The translations under genes and the position numbers were made by a program. Shown here piece after piece: positions 7,882 through 16,192 of a stretch of 64,000 bases of DNA (positions are counted from its first letter, which is position 1; every line of letters starts with the position of its first letter). The DNA is from Micromonospora avicenniae (lineage in GTDB: Bacteria > Actinomycetota > Actinomycetes > Mycobacteriales > Micromonosporaceae), in NCBI RefSeq assembly GCF_900156065.1, contig NZ_FTNF01000030.1, positions 1 to 64,000 of the forward strand, in the 5' to 3' direction. The notes under the pieces are model-generated. The model saw only the letters and a list, made by a program, of their open reading frames with translations. It made no database searches and had not been told where the DNA came from.

Positions 7882-8562
7882 ATGATTGCGGCCATGGCCA
7901 CGACCCGGCAGGCTGACGCCTTTCCCGCCGACGCGCTCGATGGCCACTTGGGCGGCAATGGCGCCTCGATTCGGGCGACGGCACGTGCTCTGGCGAAGGT
8001 CGAGTCCGCCGTGGCCGTGGTGCTCGTGGAGGGCATCAGCGACCAGGCTGCGCTGGAGACGGCCGCCATGGGCCGCGGCCGGGATCTCGAGGCCGAGGGT
8101 GTCGTGATCGTGCCGATGGGCGGGGCACACGCAATCGGCCACTTCCTGGCCAGGTTGGCCCCCCTGGCTCCCGGGGTGCGACGCGCCGGTCTGTGCGACA
8201 TGCGTGAGGAGGTGGTGTTCAGGCGTGGGCTGGAGGCCACCGAGGTTGGCTCACCCCGTACGCGCAGCGACATGGAGCGTCTAGGGTTCTACGTCTGCGT
8301 CAAGGACCTGGAGGACGAACTGATCCGGGCGCTGGGTGCCGCAGAGGTCGAAGCGCTATTCGACTCGCAGGGCGACCTCCGGTCGTTCCGCTCTTTCCAG
8401 AGCCAGCCCGCCTGGCGCGGCCGGCCGCCCGAGGCGCAGCTGTGGCGGTTCCTTCGTAGCAGCTCCCGCCGCAACCAGCGCTACGCACGCCTGCTCGTCG
8501 AGCTGGCAGTCGCCCGAGATCGCTTGCCGCGTCCGCTCGACGCGTTGCTCACCCACCTCTGA
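7882..8562 (+). CDS. Stand-alone TOPRIM (OLD-type) nucleotidyltransferase/hydrolase domain protein
   Basis: A 226-residue protein whose VAVVLVEGISDQAALETAA carries the TOPRIM glutamate near residue 51, followed by VVIVPMGGAHAIGHF. The usual acidic second motif is represented by LCDMREEVVF and later acidic residues in VKDLEDELI. The domain resembles the C-terminal TOPRIM of OLD-family endonucleases, but no ABC ATPase partner (as in OLD or retron/Gabija systems) is adjacent. It may act with a distant partner or in DNA repair; function is unknown. The start at 7882 has GAGAGG upstream. Confidence 0.75.
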   Translation: MIAAMATTRQADAFPADALDGHLGGNGASIRATARALAKVESAVAVVLVEGISDQAALETAAMGRGRDLEAEGVVIVPMGGAHAIGHFLARLAPLAPGVRRAGLCDMREEVVFRRGLEATEVGSPRTRSDMERLGFYVCVKDLEDELIRALGAAEVEALFDSQGDLRSFRSFQSQPAWRGRPPEAQLWRFLRSSSRRNQRYARLLVELAVARDRLPRPLDALLTHL

Positions 8563-8949
8563 CCCAGGCCCAGGCTTCTGTCTGTGCCTTCCGCCGCGCC
8601 TGATCCTCCGACCGGTCGGTGGCAGACGTTCGACCTGCCGTCGATCGGTGCTGTGAGCGGCAGGTCAGCCGGCTGCCTGTCGGGCAGTCGGCGCTCCCCT
8701 TACTCCCGGGTGGCTCTCGTGGAGTTCCTCACCGAATTGGCCCATGAATCCGTCGGGCAACTGGACCAGATCGCAGCGCCACTCGGCGCGTAACTTTGCG
8801 ACCGCGACCGCAGGATCAAGCCCTCGCGGGAACGGATACCGACTACCAAAGCACGCATGCGTGGCGCGGACGGGATCTGCCGCTGGCCGGGGCGTGGTTC
8901 GACGGCTTCAGAGTGCCAGACCTACCGAACGATGAAATTGGGAGAAATG
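8563..8949. other. Intergenic region, no gene recognised
   Basis: About 390 bp between the TOPRIM gene and an NAD(P)-binding protein gene. Short open frames show no codon bias or motifs that I recognise. The last 20 bp hold GGGAGA, the ribosome site of the next gene. Confidence 0.5.
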
Positions 8950-9531
8950 ATGCGGGTATTTCTCGCTGGTGCGTCCGGCGTGATCGGGCGGCGGCTGATC
9001 CCCCGGCTGGTGCAGGCGGGGCACGTGATCGGTGGCATGACGCGATCGTCCGACAAGACGGAGCTGCTGGCGCAGCTCGGCGCCGAACCGATCCTGTGTG
9101 ACGTCTTCGACCGGGATGCCCTGATCAAGGCGGTTCGAGAATTCGAACCGGACGTCATCCTGAACGAGCTCACCGATCTGCCCGATGAGGTCGAGAAGAT
9201 CGGCGAGCACACGGAGCTGAACGCGCGCATCCGGACCGAGGGCAACCAGAACCTGATCGAGGCGGCACGCCAGAGCGGATCACCGAAGATCCTGGCCCAG
9301 ACCGTCGCCTGGAAGTTGCCGGACGGACCCGATGCCCGGGCCGTCGCCGAGCTGGAGCGCGTCGTTCTCGCCGAAGGTGGCGTGGTGCTGAGCTATGGGC
9401 AGTTCTACGGGCCCGGCACCTACAACGAAAAGCAGATCCCCGCCGAGCCCCGGGTCCAGATCGATCGGGCTGCCGAGCGCACAGTGGAGCTGCTGGATGC
9501 GCCGTCGGGCGTCGTCGTCATCACCGACTAG
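8950..9531 (+). CDS. NAD(P)-dependent epimerase/atypical short-chain dehydrogenase
   Basis: A 193-residue Rossmann protein. It opens directly with the dinucleotide-binding strand MRVFLAGASGVIGRRL (GxxGxxG), then MTRSSDK and CDVFDRDAL, typical of extended SDR/NmrA-like proteins. The segment YGQFYGPGTYNEKQ resembles the YGxxYGPG strand of epimerases. It is shorter than usual extended SDRs (about 300), lacking most of the substrate domain. GGGAGA precedes ATG 8950, preferred over ATG 8947 and upstream ATGs. Substrate unknown; the MFS exporter follows after about 150 bp. Confidence 0.8.
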   Translation: MRVFLAGASGVIGRRLIPRLVQAGHVIGGMTRSSDKTELLAQLGAEPILCDVFDRDALIKAVREFEPDVILNELTDLPDEVEKIGEHTELNARIRTEGNQNLIEAARQSGSPKILAQTVAWKLPDGPDARAVAELERVVLAEGGVVLSYGQFYGPGTYNEKQIPAEPRVQIDRAAERTVELLDAPSGVVVITD

Positions 9532-9683
9532 CGATCACGATCCGGCCGCCGGGCCGCATCGAACTCGGCCGTGGACCAGATCCCGGCCGACGGCGGTCCG
9601 ACCCGGCGGCGGATTCCCCTTCCCACCCTCACCGACTCGGTCGGCCCGCGCATCGCTGCGTGCGGCCGCCCCAGGGAGCTGTC

Positions 9684-10916
9684 ATGTCCTCGATCCCGGA
9701 AACCATCGACACGCCCGCGACCCGCCGGCGGCGGGCTCTCCCCGCCGGACTGGCGTTGACGGGCGCGGCTCTCGCGTTCACCAGCCTGTATCTCGCGGCA
9801 GGTGTGCTGACCCCGCTGCTGGTGCTCTATCGCCAGCAGTGGGACTTCGCACCGTCACTGCTCACGCTGGCGTTCGCGGTCTACGCGATCGGGTTCCTCG
9901 CCGCCGTCCTGACGCTGGGGTCGCTGTCCGACCATGTCGGACGGCGTCCGGTGCTGATCGGCGCGCTGGTGATCCAGCTCGCGTCGAACGTCCTGTTCCT
10001 CGTCGCACCCGATGTGGGCTGGGTGATCGCCGGGCGCATCGTGCAAGGTGTCGCCAGTGGCGCGGCGACGGCGGCCTTCACCGCGGCGCTTGTTGAGCTC
10101 GCCCCGCCGAACCGGAAGAGACTGGGCACCGTCCTCGGCAGTGTCAGCCTGACCGGCGGGCTGGGTGCCGGCTCTCTGCTGGCCGGTCTCGCCATCCAGC
10201 TCACGTCCACGGCGAACACCGTCGTCTTCGTCGTTCTCATCGCCCTCACGGTAATCGGGGCCGTCGTCATCGCCCTGTCTCCGGAAACCATGCCCCGCAC
10301 CTCGGGCGCACTCCGCTCGATGATTCCGCGCGTCGCGATCCCGCCCGCTGCCCGGGCGGAGTTCGCCGCTGCAGCGCCGGTGGTCGCCGCGGTCTGGATG
10401 CTCGCAGGTCTCTCCGGCGGGCTGGCTCCGAGCATGGTCCGCAGCGTCTTCCACCTGGACAGCGGCCTGCTCAATGGTGTGGCCGGGTTCATCGCGCCGG
10501 CCGTGTCAGCCGTCGTCGGACTGACCTTCGCCCGCATCGACCCGCGCCGCGCGATGACCATCGGAATCCACGCGTCCCTCGTCGGGGCCCTCGGCATCAT
10601 CGGTGGGGTGTTCGCCGGAAGCCTGGCCGTCATGATCGTCGGGCAGGCCATCGCCGGCGTCGGTTTCGGTGCCTCCTTCACCGCCGCGCTGCGCCTCGTC
10701 TTCCCGCTCGCGGCCGCACACCAGCGCGCGGGGGTCGTCGGCGGGATCTACGTCGTCTCCTATGTCGCCTTCGGCCTACCCATCGTCGTCGAGGGGCAGC
10801 TCACCGGCCCACTCGGCGAGGTGCCAGCCGTCGTCTGCTACACCGCGCTGACCGTCCTCCTCACCCTCATCAGCCTCGCCGCGCAGACCCACATCACACG
10901 ACGTACCTGTGGCTGA
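9684..10916 (+). CDS. MFS transporter (drug/sugar efflux type)
   Basis: A 410-residue membrane protein with about twelve hydrophobic segments. The DHA-type signature between helices 2 and 3 is present (LGSLSDHVGRRPVLIGALV) and a proline/glycine-rich segment follows helix 5 (LGSVSLTGGLGAGSLLAG). It probably exports a drug or metabolite by proton antiport; substrate cannot be read from sequence. The ATG at 9684 has AGGGAG upstream. The next gene starts 37 bp downstream and may be co-transcribed. Confidence 0.9.
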   Translation: MSSIPETIDTPATRRRRALPAGLALTGAALAFTSLYLAAGVLTPLLVLYRQQWDFAPSLLTLAFAVYAIGFLAAVLTLGSLSDHVGRRPVLIGALVIQLASNVLFLVAPDVGWVIAGRIVQGVASGAATAAFTAALVELAPPNRKRLGTVLGSVSLTGGLGAGSLLAGLAIQLTSTANTVVFVVLIALTVIGAVVIALSPETMPRTSGALRSMIPRVAIPPAARAEFAAAAPVVAAVWMLAGLSGGLAPSMVRSVFHLDSGLLNGVAGFIAPAVSAVVGLTFARIDPRRAMTIGIHASLVGALGIIGGVFAGSLAVMIVGQAIAGVGFGASFTAALRLVFPLAAAHQRAGVVGGIYVVSYVAFGLPIVVEGQLTGPLGEVPAVVCYTALTVLLTLISLAAQTHITRRTCG

Positions 10917-10953
10917 CGGATGCGACGTAGGCGACTCACGAAGGAACTCGGAA

Positions 10954-11771
10954 GTGAACCTGACGGACCTGACCGAAGCTGCTTCGTCGCTCGTCGCCCT
11001 GGACCTCGACGGAACCACGCTCCGCCAGGACGGATCCATCAGCGGCGCGCTGATCGAGCAGTACGCCGGCTCGACACGGCCGGCCATCACGTGGTGCTCG
11101 CCACTGGCCGCTCCTCCGCGACCACCATCCCGGTACTCGATGAGCTCGGCATCGCACCGCGGTTCCTGGTCTGTTCCAACGGTGCGGTCACCCTGCACCG
11201 TGACCCGGGTGGCTACCGGCGAGAATGGGTGGAGTCCTTCGACCCGGCCGAGGTCCTGCGGTCGATCCGCGCACACTTGGTGAACGTCCGCTTCGCGGTC
11301 GAGGATGAAGCCGGTCGCTACCGGTACGCCGAGCCGTTTCCGCCCGCCACGACCGGTCTCGACAGCGAGCAGGTGCAGGTAGCGTTCGAGGAGTTGTGGG
11401 ACCGCCGGGCGACCCGTGTCGTCGCGGTCTCGCCCGGCCACGGCCTGGACGATTTTCTCGCCGTGGTCGAGAAGATGGGCCTCCGTCGGGTGAGCTACGC
11501 CATCGGCTGGACTGCCTGGCTCGACATCGCGGCCGAGGGTGTGAACAAGGCCACGGCGGTCGAGCGGGTGCGCGCCGAACTCGACATCCGGCGGGATCGG
11601 GTGATGGCCGTGGGCGACGGTCACAATGACGTCGAGTTGATCAGTTGGGGCGCCGAGAGCGGCCGCGGCGTTGCGATGGGTCATTCGCCCGTCGAACTGA
11701 TCGAAGCTGCCAGCGAAATCACTGGGTCCGTACACGAGGACGGCCTCGCACAGGTCCTCTCCACGCTGTAG
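10954..11771 (+). pseudogene. HAD-superfamily Cof-type phosphatase with a single-base frameshift
   Basis: All four HAD motifs are visible but in two frames. SLVALDLDGTTLR (motif I) is in the frame opened by GTG 10954 with AAGGAA upstream. HHVVLATGRSSATT (motif II), GVNKATAVERV (Lys) and VMAVGDGHNDVELI (motif IV) lie in the next frame to the stop at 11771. The switch is at about 11060, where one G is missing relative to the expected Glu-Ala-Val-Arg-Arg-Leu. If real, the gene is dead; if a sequencing error, it encodes an intact 272-residue Cof/YidA-like sugar-phosphate phosphatase. Confidence 0.85.
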
Positions 11772-12781
11772 TCGCCCTCATGCCGCGACGGGTCGCAGCT
11801 CACGTCCGTTCGATCCGCCACGCTGCGCTGTATCGCCTCATCGCCGTGCGCGTACCGAACTCTTGGACCCTGAGCGCAGCGGCGCGGGCGATCCGGACGA
11901 CCGCCGTTCGCGGTGCCGTGCCGACGGCCCGACCGACGTACATGTGTCGTCGGCCGGCCACCACCGAAGCCGGCCCTGGCGGATCCCGGCGTGCGAACGT
12001 CGCCGAGCACCTGCTCCGACCGAACGCCTGCTGCGCGCCGCAGCGATCGGCCGTCACGCGAACGAGCTGGCCCCGGCGGGCGCGAGGGTGAAGTTGCAAC
12101 CGGAGTTCGGCGGGTTCGCGCCCCCGAACCTCGGCTGACCTGGCACTGCCCCGGGGCGCACGCCGGCCCGTGCAACGAACTGCGCCGCCCGGGCCGGTGC
12201 GGCCCAGAGATGCGGATCGGCGCCAAACACCTGGCCCTCGGATTGGCCCGCTAATCCGCCCTCGCTGGCGCCTGTGACCACGGCGACCTCGCCGTCGAAC
12301 TGACCCGTTGCTGAACTCCCTAACGTGATGCCGGAGCGGGCAGCCCGTTGGCCGCCCGCCCCTCCAGCACACTGGGCGCAGCGGGCACCATCAATGACCG
12401 GTTGCGCATGCGCGGGTACCCGCCAGGTACCGGTGTCGGCGTGCGGCGCCCGCCGCGCCCCCCGCGCGGAGCCGCTACTGCTTCAACCAGGCCTGATCGA
12501 ACGCGGGCGTCGGCGGCGGCCACGAGCGTGGACGGGTCGATGGCTTCATTGCTCAAGTCTGGTTCGATCTTGCCAACGCTCAATGCAACGGAGCTTCCTC
12601 AGGTCGCGTGCGCGCTGGATCGCGAGCGGGTATCCGAACCGAACATGACTGCTACGGCGAGACCAGCCAGGTCACTCGTACCGCCGGGTTGGAGCACGCA
12701 CGGATGGGTTGCGGTGCGGGCACATCGCCCTCGGCATCGCTGTCGGGATGCGGCCGATGATGGGCGGCAGATCTAAGGGAC
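11772..12781. other. 1-kb region without a recognisable gene
   Basis: Lies between the convergent HAD and TetR genes. Several open frames exist on both strands but their translations are Arg/Pro/Ala-rich with no motifs. The only fossil-like hint is a minus-strand stretch at 12252-12302 that reads QFDGEVAVVTGASEGG, the glycine-rich start of a short-chain dehydrogenase, without the rest of the enzyme. I see no RNA gene or repeat. Confidence 0.45.
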
Positions 12782-13444
12782 TCAAGCGGCGGACTCGGTT
12801 CCAACTGCCTGTGTTTCGTGTGAGATCGCGAAGGTCTCGACGTAGTCGAGGGCGGCTTCCAGTGCGTCCCTGAGGGGGGAGATCTCCCGGGCGACCTGGG
12901 CGAGGAGCATGCCGCCCTGGAACGCGGCGAGGAGCAGGCTCGCGAGCTTCTCGGGGTCGGCCGCGTTGCTCAGACGGCCCTGCCGCTGCAGGCGGAGGAG
13001 CGCGTCGCGGAAGATCTCTCGCCACTGGGTGAACGCATCCGCAAGCTCGTCGTGAACGTCGAGGTCGGTCTTGATGATCTCGCTGGCGAGCGACCCGAGG
13101 CTGCAGCCTTCGTGGTAGGCGCGTTCATACCCGATATAGAACGCTGCCCACTTCCGGAACCCCTCGAGGCTCTCGAAGCGGTCGAACTGTTCGCTGCGAT
13201 GGAGCCCGAGGACGCGTTCAGCCTGCCATTGGATCACCGCCAGGACGAGGCTCTCCTTGGTCGGGAAGTAGTGGTTGATCTGCGACCCGCTGACGCCGGC
13301 GGCGCGCCGGAGCTTGTCGTTGTTCGTGGCGTGGACGCCCTCGGCGTAGATGAGCGCGGCGGCGTGCTCCAGTATCCGGGCACGCGTCGCCTGCCCCTTC
13401 TCGGTGAGCTGGCGAGGCTCTGGCGCCGCCGTCCTGGACTTCAT
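12782..13444 (-). CDS. TetR/AcrR-family transcriptional regulator
   Basis: A 220-residue repressor. The N-terminal helix-turn-helix spans about residues 20-65 (RARILEHAAALIYAEGVHAT, then LRRAAGVSGSQINHYFPTKE). The C-terminal ligand domain resembles the TetR_C_16/YxaF-like group, with a Cys near residue 113 (HEGCSLGSLASEI). It is divergent from a six-gene redox cluster, and the gap holds two perfect palindromes likely to be its operators, so it probably represses both itself and the cluster until an electrophile or quinone binds. Confidence 0.9.
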   Translation of the reverse strand: MKSRTAAPEPRQLTEKGQATRARILEHAAALIYAEGVHATNNDKLRRAAGVSGSQINHYFPTKESLVLAVIQWQAERVLGLHRSEQFDRFESLEGFRKWAAFYIGYERAYHEGCSLGSLASEIIKTDLDVHDELADAFTQWREIFRDALLRLQRQGRLSNAADPEKLASLLLAAFQGGMLLAQVAREISPLRDALEAALDYVETFAISHETQAVGTESAA

Positions 13445-13464
13445 GATTCACATCTTAGCAAAAG

Positions 13465-13480
13465 TGGGCTTGACAGCCCA
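13465..13480. promoter_or_regulatory. Operator 1: TGGGCTnnnnAGCCCA palindrome
   Basis: Perfect 6-bp inverted repeat TGGGCTTGACAGCCCA, 20 bp upstream of the TetR start. A TTGACA-like -35 element for the cluster (13470-13475) lies inside it, so repressor binding would block polymerase. Confidence 0.7.
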
Positions 13481-13507
13481 GTCTCGTGTAGTGTTCCATC
13501 CAGCGAG

Positions 13508-13523
13508 TGGGCTACGCAGCCCA
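13508..13523. promoter_or_regulatory. Operator 2: TGGGCTnnnnAGCCCA palindrome
   Basis: Second perfect copy, TGGGCTACGCAGCCCA, 43 bp (about four helical turns) from operator 1 and 56 bp before the AhpD-like start. Identical half-sites and phasing support binding of one TetR dimer at each. Confidence 0.7.
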
Positions 13524-13579
13524 AAACTTGCCCCAGGTCGATCACCGACCACCCCCACATGGACTGGAGTGGATTTCCC

Positions 13580-14113
13580 ATGTCGCGCCTGAACGTTCTT
13601 CCTGCCGATGAGCACTCCGCCGACGTGCGGAGCACGCTCGACCAGGTCGGCGCGCAGTTCGGCTTCGTACCGAACATGTTCACCATGCTCGCGTCGAACC
13701 CGACAGTCCTCGATCTCGTCATGACGGTGCAGACGAAGGCGAGCAGGCTCCTGGACGCGAGGACGCGCCATACGATCGCGCTGGCCGTGTCCGAAGCCGA
13801 TGGCTGCGACTACTGCCTGGCACTGCACACGGCCGGGTCCCTGAAGGGCGGCATGTCCGTGGAGGACATCGAGTTGGCGCGGGCGGGAAGCTCGGTCGAT
13901 CCGAAGCGGGCTGCGGTGGCTCGCTTCGCCCAGCGGGTGATCGAGACGCGCGGACGGGTCAGTGATGCCGACCTCGCGGCCGTCCGAGGGGCCGGGTACA
14001 CCGATCCGGAGATCTTGGCGATCGTCACGCTGGTCGTCCGGGCGCTGCTGACCAACTACCTCAACAACGTCAACCTGACCGACGTCGACATCCCGGCCCC
14101 CGACCTGGCATGA
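13580..14113 (+). CDS. AhpD-like carboxymuconolactone decarboxylase-family peroxidase
   Basis: A 177-residue alkylhydroperoxidase-D-fold protein. The proton relay and redox site EADGCDYCLALH is intact (Glu72, Cys76, Cys79, His83), so it is a thiol peroxidase/disulfide reductant rather than a true decarboxylase. The N-terminus FGFVPNMFTMLASNP is typical of the peroxidase-related subfamily. ATG 13580 is preferred over ATG 13559 because GGAGTGGA precedes it. First gene of the TetR-controlled plus-strand cluster. Confidence 0.88.
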   Translation: MSRLNVLPADEHSADVRSTLDQVGAQFGFVPNMFTMLASNPTVLDLVMTVQTKASRLLDARTRHTIALAVSEADGCDYCLALHTAGSLKGGMSVEDIELARAGSSVDPKRAAVARFAQRVIETRGRVSDADLAAVRGAGYTDPEILAIVTLVVRALLTNYLNNVNLTDVDIPAPDLA

Positions 14114-14191
14114 GCGCTTACCGAATTCGCGAGAACAGGGACCTGACCGGTCGCACCCTCGCCCTGATCAACCGCAATGGGAGGGAACGAC

Positions 14192-15013
14192 ATGTCCGGC
14201 TCTGAGCTCTATGAGAAGTTCATGGCACTGCACACCCGAGAAGAGGGCCTCGTCATGCCGAACGCCTGGGATGGCGTGTCGGCGCTGATCCTGGCAGATG
14301 CCGGCTTCGAGGCCATCGGCACGTCGTCGGCGGCCCTGGCGGCCGCACTCGGCCGCATCGACGGACGCCACAGCGTTACCCGCGACGAGCATCTCGACCA
14401 CGCGCAGCTGCTCGGCCGGATCACGGGGTTGCCCGTCAACGGTGACTTCGAGGACGGCTACGGCGTCACCGCCGCGGACGTCGCCGTCACTGTGGACAGC
14501 GCTGTCGCGCACGGGCTTGCCGGTATCGGGATCGAGGACACCACCGGGAATCCCGATGACCCGATCCGCGACTTCGACGACGCGGTGGACCGGGTTCGCA
14601 GCGCGGTCGCCGCGGCGAAGCGACGCATCGTCGTCACCGCTCGCACCGACAACTTCATCCAGGGGCGGCCCGACCTCGATGACACCATCCGACGGCTGAC
14701 CGCCTTCGCCGAGGTCGGCGCCGACGTGCTCTACGCACCGTTCCCGCCCGACCTCGAATCCCTGGTCGCGATCGTCACCGCCGTCGCGCCGACGCCGGTG
14801 AACGTTCTCATCTCACCGGCGGACCAGGTGCTGACCGTCTCCGAACTGCAGAAGGCCGGGGTCAAGCGCATCAGCCTGGGCCCCGCGCTCTACACCCACG
14901 CGATGGGTGCTCTCGAACGGGCCGCCGTGGCGCTCAAGGCCGGCGACATCGCGTCGGCCACGACAGGCATCAGCTTCGACCGGGTGGGCGAACTCCTCGC
15001 CCGCAAACCCTAG
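14192..15013 (+). CDS. Isocitrate lyase/PEP mutase-family protein
   Basis: A 273-residue TIM-barrel of the ICL/PEPM superfamily (AKPM_ICL). MPNAWDGVSALILADAGFEA is the family start; FEDGYGV and IGIEDTTGNP give acidic metal ligands, and VVTARTDNFI the conserved Arg. The strict KKCGH catalytic loop of isocitrate lyase is absent, so substrate is probably a small 2-oxo acid or phosphonate-like compound, or oxaloacetate. GGGAGG sits 8 nt before ATG 14192. Lies within the TetR-controlled redox cluster. Confidence 0.85.
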   Translation: MSGSELYEKFMALHTREEGLVMPNAWDGVSALILADAGFEAIGTSSAALAAALGRIDGRHSVTRDEHLDHAQLLGRITGLPVNGDFEDGYGVTAADVAVTVDSAVAHGLAGIGIEDTTGNPDDPIRDFDDAVDRVRSAVAAAKRRIVVTARTDNFIQGRPDLDDTIRRLTAFAEVGADVLYAPFPPDLESLVAIVTAVAPTPVNVLISPADQVLTVSELQKAGVKRISLGPALYTHAMGALERAAVALKAGDIASATTGISFDRVGELLARKP

Positions 15014-15074
15014 CCAGATCCGACTTTCACCACCTACGCACCCCGCAACCCATCACCACAGAAAGCGCGATGAC

Positions 15075-15722
15075 ATGGATCTCGACAAGCTCATGAGCAA
15101 GCACCTCAGCCGCTACTTCGACGGCAGCAGGACGATCCCGGACGAGACTCTTCAGCAGCTGCTGAAGTTCCTGCGTTCGGCTCCCACGTCGACGAACATC
15201 CAGCCGAACCACTTCTACGTCCTGTCCACTCGGGAGGGCAAGGAGCGGCTGGCGGCCAACCTCGGCGAGCGGTTCCAGGACAACGCCGAGAAGGTCCTGA
15301 ACGCCTCGCACACCATCATCCTCACCACTCGGGCCGATATACCCGAGCACCACCTCGACGCGGTGTTCGCCAAGGAGCGGGCCGACGGCCGGTTCGCGGA
15401 TGCGGCCAAGCAGGAGCGGTGGGAATTCATGACCCGCGACTTCTTGAACCTGCGCAGATACGGCTACAAGGACGAGTACCACTGGATGGAGAAGCAGACC
15501 TACATGGTGATGGGTCTGACGATGATGGCAGCCGCCGAGCTCGGCGTCGAGGCCATGCCGCTGGAAGGCTTCGACCCAGTCAGCGTGGACAAGGCCTTCG
15601 ACATCCGCGCTACCGGATACACCACCACTGTGCTGCTCGCGCTGGGCTACCCCGACGAGGCGAAGCAGTACAAGACCCCGGTGTCGCGGTTCGAGCCCGA
15701 GCGTCTGTTCACCTTCGCCTGA
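15075..15722 (+). CDS. Nitroreductase-family flavoprotein (NfsB/dihydropteridine reductase-like)
   Basis: A 215-residue FMN protein. RSAPTSTNIQPNHFYV is the FMN-phosphate binding segment; the middle helix EKQTYMVMGLTMMAAAELGV and the end loop (ALGYPDEAKQYKTPVSRF) match oxygen-insensitive NAD(P)H nitroreductases. It likely reduces nitroaromatics or quinones by two electrons. Third gene of the plus-strand cluster; 61 bp separate it from the previous gene. Confidence 0.87.
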   Translation: MDLDKLMSKHLSRYFDGSRTIPDETLQQLLKFLRSAPTSTNIQPNHFYVLSTREGKERLAANLGERFQDNAEKVLNASHTIILTTRADIPEHHLDAVFAKERADGRFADAAKQERWEFMTRDFLNLRRYGYKDEYHWMEKQTYMVMGLTMMAAAELGVEAMPLEGFDPVSVDKAFDIRATGYTTTVLLALGYPDEAKQYKTPVSRFEPERLFTFA

Positions 15723-15767
15723 GCGGTCCGATCCGGGCCAACCGATCGTTAGAGGACTTGATCAGCT

Positions 15768-16148
15768 ATGGACGGACAGGAACTTCAGAAGGTCGCGAAC
15801 GCATACGCGACAGAGCTGCCGGACGTGACGTTCGAGCACCGTGTCGGCCCGAACTGGGAGCTGTACAAGGTGGGCGGCAAGGTCTTCATGCTCATGACCG
15901 ACATGCCGGGACACCCTGTCGTGATCCTGAAGGCCGATCCGGACGAGGCCGTTGCGCTTCGTGAGCAGTACGCAGAGATCACGGCCGGCTATCACATGGA
16001 CAAGAAGCACTGGATCACGGCCGCAGGCGGGCCCAGCCTTGATAAGAACCTGGTGAAGGAACTCGTCACCGACTCGTACCGGCTCGTGGTCGACAAACTC
16101 CCGAAATCCAAGCGGCCCGTGGACTCAGGCACGAACCCGGCCGCCTGA
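15768..16148 (+). CDS. MmcQ/YjbR family protein
   Basis: A 126-residue protein with the CyaY-like YjbR fold. The signature GPNWELYKVGGKVFMLM is followed by VVILKADPDEAVALREQY and HMDKKHWITAA. The family is annotated as DNA-binding by structure but has no established role. It sits 45 bp after the nitroreductase and 44 bp before the quinone oxidoreductase in the same direction, so it is probably co-transcribed and responds to the same stress. Confidence 0.88.
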   Translation: MDGQELQKVANAYATELPDVTFEHRVGPNWELYKVGGKVFMLMTDMPGHPVVILKADPDEAVALREQYAEITAGYHMDKKHWITAAGGPSLDKNLVKELVTDSYRLVVDKLPKSKRPVDSGTNPAA

Positions 16149-16192
16149 AACCCGAAATCCGCACGAACAGAATCGACACAGAAGGACAAATC

